The position numbers and the translations under genes were made by a program. From UBA4660 sp034408895 (GTDB lineage Bacteria; Bacteroidota; Bacteroidia; Flavobacteriales_D; Sanyastnellaceae): a stretch of 64,000 nt of DNA. The stretch lies in contig JAWXCI010000043.1 in assembly GCA_034408895.1 (NCBI GenBank), forward strand, positions 1 through 64,000, read 5' to 3'. The notes below the pieces were generated by a model, which saw only the letters and a list, made by a program, of their open reading frames with translations, had not been told where the DNA came from and searched no databases. Of the stretch, positions 63,595 to 64,000 are shown piece by piece; the first letter of the stretch is position 1, and each line of letters opens with the position of its first letter.

Positions 63595-63966
63595 ATGAAC
63601 AAAACTCTCATTGGCCAGCGCATCACACAACTTCGTTCTTGGAAGGGTTTGAAACAACAGACTATGGCTGACCACTTGAAATTAACCCGCAGCGCTTATG
63701 CGAAGCTGGAAACAGGCGACACCGAACTTTCATATCCGGTAGCGGTGGAGTTGAGCAAATTCCACGGAGTTGATCTTTCCTTCTTTATTTCGGAGGCGCC
63801 TGTTGTGATTCAGCAACAACACAACCAGTCAGCAACCGCTAATGGATATGTTGAAACTCTGAATCAAAATGGTGTTGAACATGACAGTCCGATTCTGTCA
63901 AGAATGCTTGAACAGACACAGGAATTATTCAAACGACTGATGGACTACCTGGAAAGGATGAAGTGA
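63595..63966 (+). CDS. XRE-family helix-turn-helix regulator
   Basis: A 123-aa protein with an N-terminal HTH: IGQRITQLRSWKGLKQQTMA, then LKLTRSAYAKLETGDTELSY and AVELSKFHGVDLSFFI. A glutamine-rich linker (VIQQQHNQSAT) leads to a C-terminal helix (LEQTQELFKRLMDYLERMK) that may dimerise. Start at 63595 because the HTH begins there and the operator-like palindrome lies just upstream; the frame extends to 63553 but would cover the palindrome. Targets other than its own gene are unknown. Confidence 0.9.
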   Translation: MNKTLIGQRITQLRSWKGLKQQTMADHLKLTRSAYAKLETGDTELSYPVAVELSKFHGVDLSFFISEAPVVIQQQHNQSATANGYVETLNQNGVEHDSPILSRMLEQTQELFKRLMDYLERMK

Positions 63967-64000
63967 TTTTATGCTGGTGATATGTCACGCTTCTCTTACC

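Overview
The window comes from a Bacteroidota genome, probably a gliding or T9SS-bearing lineage related to Flavobacteriales. The evidence is three giant secreted proteins with a gliding-motility-associated C-terminal domain, a SprB-like/PorP-SprF/OmpA locus, GldA, a TonB-dependent receptor with a CarboxypepD-reg N-terminus, type 3 prolyl-tRNA synthetase, and a lack of Shine-Dalgarno-type leaders. No rRNA, prophage, insertion sequence or CRISPR array is visible. The species cannot be named from the sequence alone.

Layout. 1-9400: partial tRNA, folP, a DUF1599 gene, a rhodanese, a 900-aa T9SS type B substrate, leucyl aminopeptidase, an antitoxin with a nonsense-interrupted MazF/PemK toxin, rsgA and gldA. 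9465-14051: a 1528-aa T9SS substrate. 14150-20979 (minus): miaB, a sigma-54 activator, lptE, a TPR gene and secG, then groS-groL behind a palindrome-rich regulatory region. 21018-25156: an M1 aminopeptidase and a TPR-like protein. 25543-30103 (minus): a secreted GH5-like hydrolase between two frameshifted secreted-protein genes. 30155-39520 (minus): a 131-aa exported protein, a 1960-aa SprB-like adhesin, PorP/SprF and an OmpA-family lipoprotein. 39717-48521: proS, a hypothetical gene, tRNA-Glu, a hidden interrupted ORF, rmuC, a TonB-dependent receptor and an ABC exporter. 48787-49361: remnants including HicB and an internally deleted HicA. 49371-54008: topoisomerase IV parE-parC. 54304-61713: a Cys-rich metzincin protease, a small secreted protein and a DPP IV-like peptidase. 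61749-63556: a graveyard holding a rimM fragment and an outer-membrane barrel pseudogene. 63595-63966: an XRE regulator behind a perfect palindrome.

How the parts fit. Much of the coding capacity makes proteins for export across the outer membrane, probably by a type IX system whose core is not in this window. LptE, SecG, OmpA and PorP/SprF belong to the same envelope business. The second theme is decay. At both type II toxin-antitoxin loci the antitoxin is intact and the toxin broken, and at least five other genes carry frameshifts or in-frame stops. Some breaks lie in short homopolymers and could be assembly errors; the nonsense codons, the HicA deletion and the 65-bp-offset duplication in the rimM fragment are harder to dismiss that way. 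I see no clearly new system; the most unusual items are the groESL upstream palindromes, the Cys-rich repeat protease and the antitoxin-only TA loci.
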